In this document: positions 55,360-64,000 of the stretch, piece after piece
How the letters are laid out: the number at the start of each line of letters is the position of its first letter
How positions within the stretch are numbered: position 1 is the first letter of the stretch
Origin: Chitinophaga sp. LS1
Lineage (GTDB): Bacteria > Bacteroidota > Bacteroidia > Chitinophagales > Chitinophagaceae
DNA length: 64,000 nucleotides
NCBI RefSeq assembly: GCF_034274695.1
Contig: NZ_CP128362.1
Location: 682,001 to 746,000, forward strand
Direction: 5' to 3'
The notes under the pieces: model-generated
Told to the model about the DNA's origin: nothing
Database searches by the model: none
Seen by the model: only the letters and a program-made list of their open reading frames with translations
Translations under genes and position numbers: made by a program

Positions 55360-56235
55360 CTATGCATTCGCCTTTTCTGCAACAATATTCCATGTCAACG
55401 ATTGATCGGCGATGGCACCAGCCAACTCCGGCGATTGCTGCAGGAGTACTTTTGCCGGCGCAAACCCGGTATGCGCACAGGCCAATGCCGCAGCTTCTTT
55501 GTCTATGATCTGATCCGATGCCCAGATACGATTAATGTCAGGCATGATCTCATGATCAATGAAAGGAGCGATCAATCTCCACAACATAGGATTGATCTTT
55601 CTGCCAGCAGCCCAGCGTTCATGTGCATAATCAATCAGGATCTGCGCGAGTGCCGGGTTAGCACGTTCGTCAAGACCAGTGATCAAATGCACAGGTTTGT
55701 CTGTAAAAATCGCTTTCATCACCAGCTGATTCCAGGCTGGTTCATCCAGGTACTGAGCAGGATAACTATTGTGTACCATAATGGCTTCCAGCACCCCGCC
55801 TATGTTTGAGCGGATGCCTTCAGCAGTACGCAGTTTCCACTCTTCCCCATATGCCAGCAAAGGCAATGCACCATACAGCGTAATCTGCTCATTCATATCT
55901 GCTGCCGAAAAGAGGTCTTCAATAGCAGCGACATAACGGGACCGGTCCTCCGAAGGAAATTGGAGCAACCACCAGATACGTGCGAGGCGATCTAACGTAT
56001 ATCCATAAATGAAAAAGTTATCTGCCTCGGGAATGTGAGTGTCAGGTATGACTTGTTTGCCCGTAAAACGGGGCATGGCAGTGAAAGTGATGTTGAAGCG
56101 CTGAGTAGTCTTCGCTTCCTGTAGCAGCTGTAACTGTTGTTGAAGCCAGTTAAGCGCTTGTGGCGTGGAGTGCGTGGCGATTATTGCATGTATTCGGTTC
56201 TTTACCAACGCACAATCGTAATAATATGGTTCCAT
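55360..56235 (-). CDS. eboA: EboA family metabolite traffic protein
   Basis: A 291-residue alpha-helical protein. Its place at the head of the ebo series and text such as FNITFTAMPRFTGKQVIP, TLDRLARIWWLLQFPSEDRSRYVAAIEDLFSAADMNEQITLYGALPLL and NSYPAQYLDEPAWNQLVMKAIFTDKPVHLI fit EboA. No catalytic motif is seen. It is probably the first gene of the operon. Confidence 0.88.
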   Translation of the reverse strand: MEPYYYDCALVKNRIHAIIATHSTPQALNWLQQQLQLLQEAKTTQRFNITFTAMPRFTGKQVIPDTHIPEADNFFIYGYTLDRLARIWWLLQFPSEDRSRYVAAIEDLFSAADMNEQITLYGALPLLAYGEEWKLRTAEGIRSNIGGVLEAIMVHNSYPAQYLDEPAWNQLVMKAIFTDKPVHLITGLDERANPALAQILIDYAHERWAAGRKINPMLWRLIAPFIDHEIMPDINRIWASDQIIDKEAAALACAHTGFAPAKVLLQQSPELAGAIADQSLTWNIVAEKANA

Positions 56236-56652
56236 CTTTGAGACCCTGGTTGTCTGACTTTAAAGTTAGCAGAATATGATGAAAAATAATAAAAGAGTTA
56301 CGAAAGGTAGCGTGGTAATTTAAATGGCTGTATCATAGGTTATTTATTATTGGTGGTAAATAAAAGAGAGGCACATTGTGCCTCTCCTTCCGCCATTCTA
56401 AAACCTGATCAGTTCAATCAGGAGTATCTTTATAGACAAAACAATACAAGCGTATTGTTTATATATTTAAATGTATGTATCCAGGGAAATAATCAAGGTG
56501 GGCTAATCTCTATGTTAGCATTCCACGATTTAGATTTCTTACCTGTTGTTGTGTATGCAATATAAGGATTTATTTGTTACAACTATAATCTACCATGTAA
56601 AAAAAATGTCAACTTGAGTTACTATTTAATTGATGAGTAAGGTCGGGGCCGG
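56236..56652. other. intergenic region before the ebo operon
   Basis: No gene is supported. A GAGAGGCAC/GTGCCTCTC hairpin (56366-56374 and 56378-56386) with TTTT after it on the minus strand looks like the terminator of the cytochrome/FG-GAP transcript. The rest is AT-rich and probably holds the ebo promoter. Confidence 0.6.
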
Positions 56653-58083
56653 TTATTTTTTCTTATTTTCCAACAGTACCAGTGGCGTATGAATATTCCA
56701 GGCCGGTTCATACCCATCCTGGATGATAAATCCCCTCGAATAGCTACCCAATACCAGGTCAATATCCCCATCTTTGTCATAGTCACCTGCCGCCATACAG
56801 ATCCATCTACCCTGGTCAACTAACCCCGTAACTACATGAGGTTCAAATACTAACGATTTTTTTTGTTCCAGATAGACAAATTTCTCCGAAGGGTTATTTT
56901 TCAGATCTGCAAAGAAAGCAATCGTAGCCAGGTCCATATCCCCATCCTGATCAAAATCAGCAGCTATCACCTTGGTACACCCATTAATGTGGTAGAAGAA
57001 ATCTGGTTTATCCACATCAAATTTGAAATTTCCCTTATTCAAAAACACATACACCCCATGATAAGGCTTGAGGATCATAGAGTAATCACCATTGTCTCCA
57101 GCCGTGTATATAATGTCCGGCTTGCCGTCTTTATTTATATCTGCCAGCTGAAAACTGGTGGACCCATAAACCGGTGGAAAACGAAGGATGTTCTCACTGG
57201 TAAATCCCCCCTTTTTATCATTCAGGAATAGCCAGATACCTTCATCATCATAAGCATATAACACCATCAGGTCAGGGTAACCGTCATTGTTGAAATCACC
57301 GGTTTCAGCATGGATAGCACCCGGCACATCCCGTATAGTTTTCCTGTTCTCCTCATTTACCAGGTAAAGCCCCCCGAATTTGTGGCCAAAACCAAGGGTG
57401 ACATAGTCCTTCCCGAATGGCAAAGTTTGAACAGGTCTGGGCAGACCCATGGCTATCGTATGCACTTCTTTCAATGATGGGGTTATTCTCCAGATCACAC
57501 CCGCCAACTGATCTACCGCCCTCAAATTCCCAATACAAGTCAAAATACCCGTATCCGCCCGCACCCAGTTTATATCCACTCCTGTTGATTGCAGATCAAT
57601 TATTTTTTCTGCCTTCAAACTATCCCATTTAAACAGCGATGCCGTCTTCCCATTCTCTGCACTCGAATACACCCCACCCGTAAATGGATCGATCGAAACT
57701 AAGGTCGTACTCGCCCTATAAATAGTATCGGTTATTACTGGCGTATGCACAGCAAAAATCGAAGCATCCTCTTTTAAGGACGCAGACCCTGCTTTCAATG
57801 AATCAGGCGCTAATTCTCTATAATAACTCACAATCTCATTCCATTCATGGATGGAGATCCCTCCTTTCTGAGCATAATACTTATCATCATCCCACACACC
57901 AATCCCCAGATTTGGCGCCATCGCCGGCAATACATGCTTTAACCAAGTCTCTTTATCTAACAAAGCTGGTGACACCGCCATATGACAGCTACTACAATAT
58001 TTAGTCGCCAATGCCTCACCTTTCGGCCGGCTTTTACATGAGCAAATGATAACGAGGAAGACGAAAGGAATATATCTAACCAT
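56653..58083 (-). CDS. lipoprotein with c-type cytochrome motif and FG-GAP/VCBS repeats
   Basis: A 476-residue lipoprotein (FLVIICSC signal). C30-S-S-C33-H34 is a haem c attachment motif. The rest is a repeat propeller with Asp-rich calcium-like loops: GDFNNDGYPDLMVLYAYDDEG, ADINKDGKPDIIYTAGDNGD, ADFDQDGDMDLATIAFF, GDYDKDGDIDLVLGSYS. Such proteins often sit near SusC/SusD pairs, as here, and may pair sugar oxidation with electron transfer or bind ligand. Function is not certain. Confidence 0.85.
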   Translation of the reverse strand: MVRYIPFVFLVIICSCKSRPKGEALATKYCSSCHMAVSPALLDKETWLKHVLPAMAPNLGIGVWDDDKYYAQKGGISIHEWNEIVSYYRELAPDSLKAGSASLKEDASIFAVHTPVITDTIYRASTTLVSIDPFTGGVYSSAENGKTASLFKWDSLKAEKIIDLQSTGVDINWVRADTGILTCIGNLRAVDQLAGVIWRITPSLKEVHTIAMGLPRPVQTLPFGKDYVTLGFGHKFGGLYLVNEENRKTIRDVPGAIHAETGDFNNDGYPDLMVLYAYDDEGIWLFLNDKKGGFTSENILRFPPVYGSTSFQLADINKDGKPDIIYTAGDNGDYSMILKPYHGVYVFLNKGNFKFDVDKPDFFYHINGCTKVIAADFDQDGDMDLATIAFFADLKNNPSEKFVYLEQKKSLVFEPHVVTGLVDQGRWICMAAGDYDKDGDIDLVLGSYSRGFIIQDGYEPAWNIHTPLVLLENKKK

Positions 58084-58100
58084 ACTTTACAAGTTAAAAA

Positions 58101-58137
58101 AAATTACGAATGGCAGCACCCGGCCGCCATTCGTAAT
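58101..58137 (-). terminator. terminator behind the third susD
   Basis: ATTACGAATGGC/GCCATTCGTAAT stem (58103-58114 and 58126-58137) followed by T on the minus strand. It separates the SusC/SusD operon from the cytochrome/FG-GAP gene. Confidence 0.8.
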
Positions 58138-58210
58138 TCAACTGCCCCGGATTAAGAGGCTCCCGTACTGACGGGCTCATTCATCACTCAAATGAGAACT
58201 TTAATAATTA

Positions 58211-59995
58211 TTAGTAACCTTGATTTTGCTCCAATGTTTTTGTACCACCTTTTACACTCAGGTCAATCTGACGCTGTGGTATCGGATAATGCTCATTTCT
58301 TCCAGCCACAAACTTACCACCTGTGATGTCAGTAGTAATCTTTGACTCATACGCAAAGAACTTGGTCAGCTCTGTAGACGCTATACCCCAACGAACTAAG
58401 TCGAAATACCGCTGTCCTTCCATGGCCAATTCCAGCTTACGCTCAAAGTAGATGGCCTTCAGGGAAAAATCCTTACCCCCTGCTGCAAAAGTGCCGGCTG
58501 TATAAGTCGATACTACATAATTAGCTGCAGGCGTAGTAGAGAACCCACCCATCGGTGCCGCATCATTTGTGTATTTATACACCGCTGTCGCCGGCTTACC
58601 TGCCCTGGTACGTACCTGGTTTACATAAGTCTCTGCAGCTGTGTAGTTACCTAACTGTGCTTCTGCCTCTGCTGCCTGCAACAATACATCTGCATAACGG
58701 ATCAACACAACATTCAATGCAGATCCCGGCGCCCAGGAGTTTGCATCTTTGTACTTATCCTGGTCATACTGCCAGTACACATTTTTCTTTGGCGCATAAG
58801 GCCCTGCATAATCCTGGTCACGTACCCATGAACGACCCGGGTGATTACCCCAATCCAGGTAAGGAATACCACGACGACCTACCGTCCAGTCCAATCTTGG
58901 ATCCAGGTTACCGGCATCAGGTGTGAATGGCTCGGTAGACAGGATCTTCATGTCATTCTTCACTGCATGATCATTTGCATCATCCAGGTAAGGTAATCCA
59001 GTGGCATCTGTACGATATGAATTTACCAGGTCCTGTGTAGGCTGGTAAAATCCACAACAACCAAACGGACTGTTATAAGGGAAGTTCAGCATCTCACCCT
59101 GATTCGCATTCGCAATAGAAAGGGTACCATCATTGGCTGTCATCTGGATCGCGAATACAGACTCCTTGTTATTTTTATTAGCCGGATCAAAGTTATCTTC
59201 AAACCGATCCACCAATCCGTAAGACAAACCATTTGTAGTCTGTCCTTTTACGGTGATGATATCAAAAAGTGCTTTCGCCTCCGACCACTTTGCCTGGTAT
59301 ACATATGTCTTTGCCAGGTAACAGGCAGCTGCCCATTTGTTAGCACGACCTACACTGGTTTGTGTCTCTGGCAGGTTATCGTAGGCATACTGAAAGTCTG
59401 CTTCGATTTTAGGCCAGATATCCACATTATTCGGCTGTTTGTAATCGTCCATGTTCGTTTCATCTACCCAGGGAACTTTGTCATACATCTTCTTCAGCTC
59501 AAAGTAATAATGACCACGCAGGAACAAAGTCTGTGCTTTCACACCCACCTTATCGGCATCCGTCATACCTGTAGCATCCGGCAATAATGATAACAATGTA
59601 TTGGCCCTGGCTATACCTTCGAACAATACCTGCCATTTGGTATTAAAGAAACCATTACTTGGATCAAATACACCTGTGGCAATCTGGCTTACCGGCGGCT
59701 GGTCAGTGGCATCACTACCCTTGTGGGCATCGCCGGCAGCTACGCTACCATAAATCCAGTTACTCGGCGCTGCCTCCCATGGGTTACCGCCATTCAGCGC
59801 TGCTGTACCACTACTTTGCCCATCCAGTGCAGCATATACACCTACGAGCAAAGCCTGGATACCATCTTTATTCTGTACGTCACTACCCGTCAATGCTCCC
59901 TGAGGACTACGTTCCAGGAAACTCTTGCTGCACGCATCTACCAGTATGGCAGTAGACATCACTGCCGCTATGACTATATATTTTGACTTAATCAT
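58211..59995 (-). CDS. SusD/RagB-family glycan-binding lipoprotein
   Basis: A 594-residue surface lipoprotein (MIKSKYIVIAAVMSTAILVDAC). It shows SFLERSPQGALTGSDVQNKDGIQALLVGVYAALDG, VKAQTLFLRGHYYFELKKMYDKVPWVDE, VVLIRYADVLLQAAEAEAQLGNYTAAETYVNQVRTRAG, IYFERKLELAMEGQRYFDLVRWG and the C-terminal HYPIPQRQIDL...LEQNQGY signature. It follows its SusC by 21 bases. Confidence 0.94.
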   Translation of the reverse strand: MIKSKYIVIAAVMSTAILVDACSKSFLERSPQGALTGSDVQNKDGIQALLVGVYAALDGQSSGTAALNGGNPWEAAPSNWIYGSVAAGDAHKGSDATDQPPVSQIATGVFDPSNGFFNTKWQVLFEGIARANTLLSLLPDATGMTDADKVGVKAQTLFLRGHYYFELKKMYDKVPWVDETNMDDYKQPNNVDIWPKIEADFQYAYDNLPETQTSVGRANKWAAACYLAKTYVYQAKWSEAKALFDIITVKGQTTNGLSYGLVDRFEDNFDPANKNNKESVFAIQMTANDGTLSIANANQGEMLNFPYNSPFGCCGFYQPTQDLVNSYRTDATGLPYLDDANDHAVKNDMKILSTEPFTPDAGNLDPRLDWTVGRRGIPYLDWGNHPGRSWVRDQDYAGPYAPKKNVYWQYDQDKYKDANSWAPGSALNVVLIRYADVLLQAAEAEAQLGNYTAAETYVNQVRTRAGKPATAVYKYTNDAAPMGGFSTTPAANYVVSTYTAGTFAAGGKDFSLKAIYFERKLELAMEGQRYFDLVRWGIASTELTKFFAYESKITTDITGGKFVAGRNEHYPIPQRQIDLSVKGGTKTLEQNQGY

Positions 59996-60016
59996 TGTTA
60001 GCGATTTTTAACATTT

Positions 60017-63000
60017 TCAGAATCCAACATTTACACCTATCAGGTACTGACGCTGGTTAGGATAAGCACCTTCATCCAAACCATAGTTGGTAGAACCACC
60101 AGAGATCTCAGGATCTATACCTTTATACTTCGTGATCGTGAACACGTTCGCTGCCTGTACATATACGCGGAAACGATCTATACCTACCCGCTTCAATGTT
60201 GACGCAGGGAAAGTATAACCCAGGCTCATATTCTTCGCTCTGAGGTAAGAACCGTTTTCTACCAGGTAAGAGTTAGGTACGTTGTTCGTACTGAAAGAGT
60301 TGTCATTTTCCTGAATAGGAGCAGTAGCATTGTGATGATCAGGTCTCCATGAATCATAGAGCGCTGTCTTACTCTTTGCACCTGCAAAGTTAGCATAGTA
60401 GTCAGTCCACCAGCGAACCTGGTTCCAGATCTGATTACCTTGTACACCATACAGGAAGATGCTGAAATCAAAGTTTTTATAATCAAGTTCCAGGTTCAGA
60501 CCATAGCTGAAATCCGGATTAGGATTACCAAGGAATGTTCTGTCTGCTTCAGTGATCTGACCATCATGGTTGATATCCGCATAGCGGAAACGGCCCAGCG
60601 CCGCCTGTGATTGGTAGATAGCACTACTATTGCCGGTTGCTTTCTGTGCTTCCAGGTTAGCAGCTGTGATCTCATCCTGTTCATTCCAGAAACCGATTGT
60701 CTTATAACCAAAGAAACTGGATACCGGCTGTCCTACTGCATTACGAATGATGAAGCTACCATTGAAACGACGTGACTCCTGGTCAAAGTAAGGCGCATCA
60801 TAAGAAATAGCTACGATCTTGTTCTTGAAAGTAGTGAACGTAGCATTTGCTTTGAACGTGAGTTCTTTTGTCAGGTGTATACCAGTAGCTGTGATGGACA
60901 GGTCTATACCATGGTTTTCCATCTGTGCAATATTCACAGTAGGAGGATCTGTACGACCAGCAGTAGCAGAAATTTCAGGTTTGTACAACAGATCTTTTAC
61001 TTTCTTGTAGTAATAGTCTGCACTCACTTCCACTTTACCTTTGAGGAAACTCGCATCAATACCTATGTTGGAGTTGATGTTGCTTTCCCATTTCGCATCC
61101 GGGTTACCAATGTGTGTTTTGGTAAAACCAGATACCAGCGTGTTGGATGTACCATTCAGGTCATAGAAAGAAGATCCTTTGTTCAAACCATATTGTGTAA
61201 AGGCGTTTGAACTTTCCACATTCAGCTGGTTACCCATGATACCATAACCACCCCTGATCTTCAGGTCTGACAGCCAGGATACATCTTTCAGGAAAGCCTC
61301 CTGAGAAATGCGCCAACCAGCACTTACTGCCGGGAACCAACCATAGCGGTAGTTAGCACCGAACTTACTGGAACCATCACGACGAATAACCGCACCTAAC
61401 AAATAACGATCATGGTAACTATAATCCAAACGACCGAACAGGGAGAACAACCCATCTGAATAGGTGCCACTGCCAGTTGTCTGCGTACCGGTACCGGTTG
61501 ATAGATTGGTGAAGTTAGGATCGAAGATGAAGTAATTCTGTGTAGTACCGGTAAGCGTGCGACCATGGTTGTCGTAAGCTTCAGAACCAACTAAAGCAGT
61601 AATATTATGTCTGCCAAATTTCTGGCGGAAAGTCAGGGTATTGGTCCATGTCCAGTTGTAACCATTGCTGGAACCTTCGGTATATGAATTCGTTTTGGTA
61701 TTTTCCGCATTTTCATATTCCGGATAGGTGAAGGTGTGTGTGCTGGATGAGAAGATTTCACCACCGAATGACGTACGGAGTGTAAATACTTTCAGCACAT
61801 CTGCTTCCAGGAACATGTTGCCCAACAGGCGTGAGCCCAATCCTTTGTTATTACGGATACGATCCTGGATCGCAACAGGGTTACGCGCATTACCCAGCTG
61901 GGCACTGTTGGTACTGAAAGAACCACCATAGTTACCTTTGATATCGTATACCGGAATAATAGGCTGCTCGCGGAAAGCCATACCAATTCCACTACCTTCT
62001 GTGAGTGCATCGATCTGTGGATTGTCGATGAGAGAGTATTCAATATTCTCCCCTATCCTGATATGCTGACTCACATTGAAGCTACTATTTGAGCGGATCG
62101 CATAGCGTTTCAGGTAAGTATTTTTCAGCGTACCTTCCTGGTTAAAATAATAGAAAGAGAGGAAATAACTACCCTGATCGCTGGAGCCACTAACTGAAAC
62201 GTTGTGACTGGTGATAGGTGCTGGTTTGAAGATCTCATGGAACCAATCAGTACCTTGCTTGTTAGCCTTGGTAATACGATAGAAATTATCCAGGTCTGAA
62301 GGGTTTTTATAATTCGGATCTACATTATACAAAGAAGGATTTACACCCGGATCACCTTCTTTCAAACCACCGGGAGCAATGTAATCAGGTAAAACAGGAG
62401 TAGCACCCGAGCCATACAGACCATCGTTGTACACAATATTCGGATCCGTATTTTTCAGCGCCATCCATTTCAGGTTAGCCTGCTCCTGTGAATTCAGCAG
62501 GTGCCACACATTACCACCTTTAGGTACCTGACGACCATAGTATGCATCGTAAGTCACTCTTACTTTGCCTGGCTTACCTTTTTTTGTGGTGATGATGATC
62601 ACACCGTTTGCTGCTCTGGCACCATAGATGGAGGCAGAACCTGCATCTTTCAGTACCTGCATGGACTCCACATCATTTGGGTTGATGTCCACAATATTTT
62701 GTGTTGGCACACCATCAATTACATAGAGCGGGGTGTTGTTACCAAAAGTATTCACACCACGAATGCGTACCTGTGGCTCTTCACCGGGCTGACCGGAGCC
62801 GAGTACCATGATACCTGATACCTGCCCCTGCAACTGGTTGCTCACCTGTGCAGTAGGTTGGCGGGTGATCTGGTCTACATTCACAACAGATACAGCACCT
62901 GTCAGATCTTTTTTACGTTGAGTGGCATAACCGGTTACAACAACTTCATCGAGCGAACCGATTTTTTCGGAGAGAATAACGTCGAGTGAGGGGCCATCAC

Positions 63001-63262
63001 CTACAGCTACTTCCTGCGAAGTATAGCCGACGAAAGAGAAAATAAGGACATCACCTTTTTTAGCTTGTAATGTGTAATGTCCACTTGGGTCAGTGGCACC
63101 ACCTCTGTTTGAACCTTTTACTGCTACAGTAACACCGGGCAAGGGATTGCCGGAGGATTTGTCAGTAACTCTACCAGTTATACGGGTTTGGGCTAGTACG
63201 TTACCGGCAAGCAGCAACAAGGCCCAGCACCATATAATGGTGCGGCATACATGTTTCTTCAT
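60017..63262 (-). CDS. SusC/RagA TonB-linked outer-membrane protein
   Basis: A 1081-residue importer counted from the ATG at 63262 (MKKHVCRTIIWCWALLLLAGNVLAQ). The carboxypeptidase-like domain (ITGRVTDKSSGNPLPGVTVAVKGSNRGGATDPSGHYTLQA), TonB-box/plug region (LDEVVVTGYATQRKKDLTGAVSVVNVDQ ... NTPLYVIDGVPTQN) and barrel (ending YLIGVNVGF) are complete. There is no STN domain and no sigma/FecR pair beside it. Confidence 0.94.
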   Translation of the reverse strand: MKKHVCRTIIWCWALLLLAGNVLAQTRITGRVTDKSSGNPLPGVTVAVKGSNRGGATDPSGHYTLQAKKGDVLIFSFVGYTSQEVAVGDGPSLDVILSEKIGSLDEVVVTGYATQRKKDLTGAVSVVNVDQITRQPTAQVSNQLQGQVSGIMVLGSGQPGEEPQVRIRGVNTFGNNTPLYVIDGVPTQNIVDINPNDVESMQVLKDAGSASIYGARAANGVIIITTKKGKPGKVRVTYDAYYGRQVPKGGNVWHLLNSQEQANLKWMALKNTDPNIVYNDGLYGSGATPVLPDYIAPGGLKEGDPGVNPSLYNVDPNYKNPSDLDNFYRITKANKQGTDWFHEIFKPAPITSHNVSVSGSSDQGSYFLSFYYFNQEGTLKNTYLKRYAIRSNSSFNVSQHIRIGENIEYSLIDNPQIDALTEGSGIGMAFREQPIIPVYDIKGNYGGSFSTNSAQLGNARNPVAIQDRIRNNKGLGSRLLGNMFLEADVLKVFTLRTSFGGEIFSSSTHTFTYPEYENAENTKTNSYTEGSSNGYNWTWTNTLTFRQKFGRHNITALVGSEAYDNHGRTLTGTTQNYFIFDPNFTNLSTGTGTQTTGSGTYSDGLFSLFGRLDYSYHDRYLLGAVIRRDGSSKFGANYRYGWFPAVSAGWRISQEAFLKDVSWLSDLKIRGGYGIMGNQLNVESSNAFTQYGLNKGSSFYDLNGTSNTLVSGFTKTHIGNPDAKWESNINSNIGIDASFLKGKVEVSADYYYKKVKDLLYKPEISATAGRTDPPTVNIAQMENHGIDLSITATGIHLTKELTFKANATFTTFKNKIVAISYDAPYFDQESRRFNGSFIIRNAVGQPVSSFFGYKTIGFWNEQDEITAANLEAQKATGNSSAIYQSQAALGRFRYADINHDGQITEADRTFLGNPNPDFSYGLNLELDYKNFDFSIFLYGVQGNQIWNQVRWWTDYYANFAGAKSKTALYDSWRPDHHNATAPIQENDNSFSTNNVPNSYLVENGSYLRAKNMSLGYTFPASTLKRVGIDRFRVYVQAANVFTITKYKGIDPEISGGSTNYGLDEGAYPNQRQYLIGVNVGF

Positions 63263-63717
63263 AACGTGAAACGTTGTTTTTTTAGGTGAATGAATGGCCT
63301 GATCCTGGTCCTTTTGTTGAGAAAAAGACACAGCGATAAGAGCCGGTTACAGCATAATCCGGGTAATTAAAGAGGGTTTTGCAATAATGCCAGTCGGAGA
63401 TACTAATGCTCTTCACACTGCCCGCGAATGCAGTGGGAGGGTGTTACAATTCCGGTCAAGGTTTATTTTTATTGGGTATTTGCTACAGCACTATTTCAGG
63501 AGGGCACTTTTGCACAGGCGTACAAACTAGATACTACATACAGCTTGTTCTCATGTCATAACGTTGTTTAGAATAATAATCGTGGATATTAGACTTTGGT
63601 TACGCTTACCAAATTAACACATTCATTTGTTTTATGCAAAGATTTTTTTAAAACCAATAAAAAGAGGGTGTATCGCAAGACCGATACACCCTCTTTTTAT
63701 ATGACAGATTAATTCAT
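63263..63717. other. intergenic region before the third susC
   Basis: No gene is supported. It must contain the promoter of the SusC/SusD operon, but no convincing TAnnTTTG pair was found on the minus strand. A terminator closes the right end. Confidence 0.5.
63659..63698 (-). terminator. terminator of the FtsX/MacB-like permease gene
   Basis: A perfect 17-bp stem (63659-63675 and 63682-63698; GAGGGTGTATCG and its complement) with a 6-base loop and T runs on both strands. Confidence 0.85.
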
Positions 63718-64000
63718 TTACTCAGTGCGAAGACTCTTCACAGGATTTATATTCGCCGTCTTTATTGCCCGCCATCCTACCGTCACCACTGTGATCAGCA
63801 TCGAAAACAAAATTGCCGCAACAAAAACAGTAATCCCCGGCTCCGTCCTGTACACAAAAGAATCCAGCCAGCGGTGCATCACCCACCAGCCTACCGGCGC
63901 AGCGACTACAAAACCAGCTATCAACAACAGGAAAAATTCTTTTCCAAACAACCACAATATATTTCCCAGCCCGGCACCCAATGTCTTCCGGATCCCCACT
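63718..64000 (-). CDS. FtsX/MacB-like ABC transporter permease, C-terminal fragment
   Basis: The last about 93 residues of a permease whose start lies beyond the window. GIRKTLGAGLGNILWLFGKEFFLLLIAGFVVAAPVGWWVM...W and the final helix before NINPVKSLRTE are characteristic of the FtsX domain of MacB-like exporters in Bacteroidota. Function of the whole protein cannot be judged from this end. Confidence 0.88.
   Translation of the reverse strand, partial: VGIRKTLGAGLGNILWLFGKEFFLLLIAGFVVAAPVGWWVMHRWLDSFVYRTEPGITVFVAAILFSMLITVVTVGWRAIKTANINPVKSLRTE

Noticed and set aside
1..64000. Insertion sequences, prophage, tRNA or rRNA genes
   Set aside because: None could be recognised by eye; no transposase or integrase frame is present. 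A tRNA could be missed without a search.

Overview
The window looks like chromosome from a member of the Bacteroidota, most likely Chitinophagaceae and close to Chitinophaga. The support is three SusC/SusD outer-membrane pairs, two ECF-sigma/FecR pairs (one next to a TonB receptor with an STN domain, one next to an STN-bearing SusC), promoters of the Bacteroidota type (TAnnTTTG at -7 with TTTG upstream), few Shine-Dalgarno sequences, and a full ebo cluster. No rRNA, tRNA, transposase or CRISPR array was seen.

Layout. 1-5.2 kb: a minus-strand block of ECF sigma, FecR, TonB receptor and DUF4249 lipoprotein (cut by the window start). 5.3-6.3 kb: pyrD. 6.4-10.1 kb: two closely related Abi_2 (AbiD/AbiF-type) HEPN proteins separated by a tandem array of about 328-bp units. 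10.2-19.1 kb: a sigma/FecR/SusC/SusD/GH127 polysaccharide utilisation locus, probably for arabinofuranosides. 19.2-25.2 kb: rsmE, a DoxX/class A beta-lactamase/AraC operon, a secreted HExxH protein, a repeat-bearing short protein and a MATE pump. 25.3-36.2 kb: housekeeping genes dnaB, pheT, a coiled-coil protein, zapA, rny, a purine nucleoside phosphorylase, scpB and atpG. 36.5-47.8 kb: WG-repeat protein, DJ-1/PfpI protein, a broken DUF1016 gene, a second SusC/SusD pair divergent from a DUF1080 gene, a DUF885 peptidase and MmcQ/YjbR. 47.9-56.2 kb: a TauE/SafE exporter and eboF-E-D-C-B-A (all minus). 56.6-63.3 kb: a c-type cytochrome/FG-GAP lipoprotein with a third SusC/SusD pair. 63.7-64 kb: the end of an FtsX/MacB-like permease.

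The most remarkable region is 6.4-10.1 kb. Each Abi_2 gene is preceded by a compact module on the minus strand: a TATATTTG promoter, a GC-rich hairpin with a run of T residues, then the start codon. This is the layout of an RNA-antitoxin/HEPN-toxin pair. The module occurs seven times. Two copies front intact Abi genes; the other five front decayed 5' ends of the same gene (about 34 codons with stops). Hairpin, promoter box and promoter spacing stay nearly constant in all seven while the spacers have drifted. This suggests an array of RNA-only units kept beside two toxins. HEPN Abi proteins with a partner RNA are known, and AbiF has been linked to Cas13 ancestry; an RNA array built from decapitated toxin genes is, as far as I know, not described.

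Other notable points: ScpB has an acidic tail of more than 100 residues; two decayed copies of the atpG 3' end lie behind the real gene; four DnaA-box-like sites lie between dnaB and pheT; two LacI-type operators lie between a SusC gene and a DUF1080 gene; and the beta-lactamase carries SDG instead of SDN.
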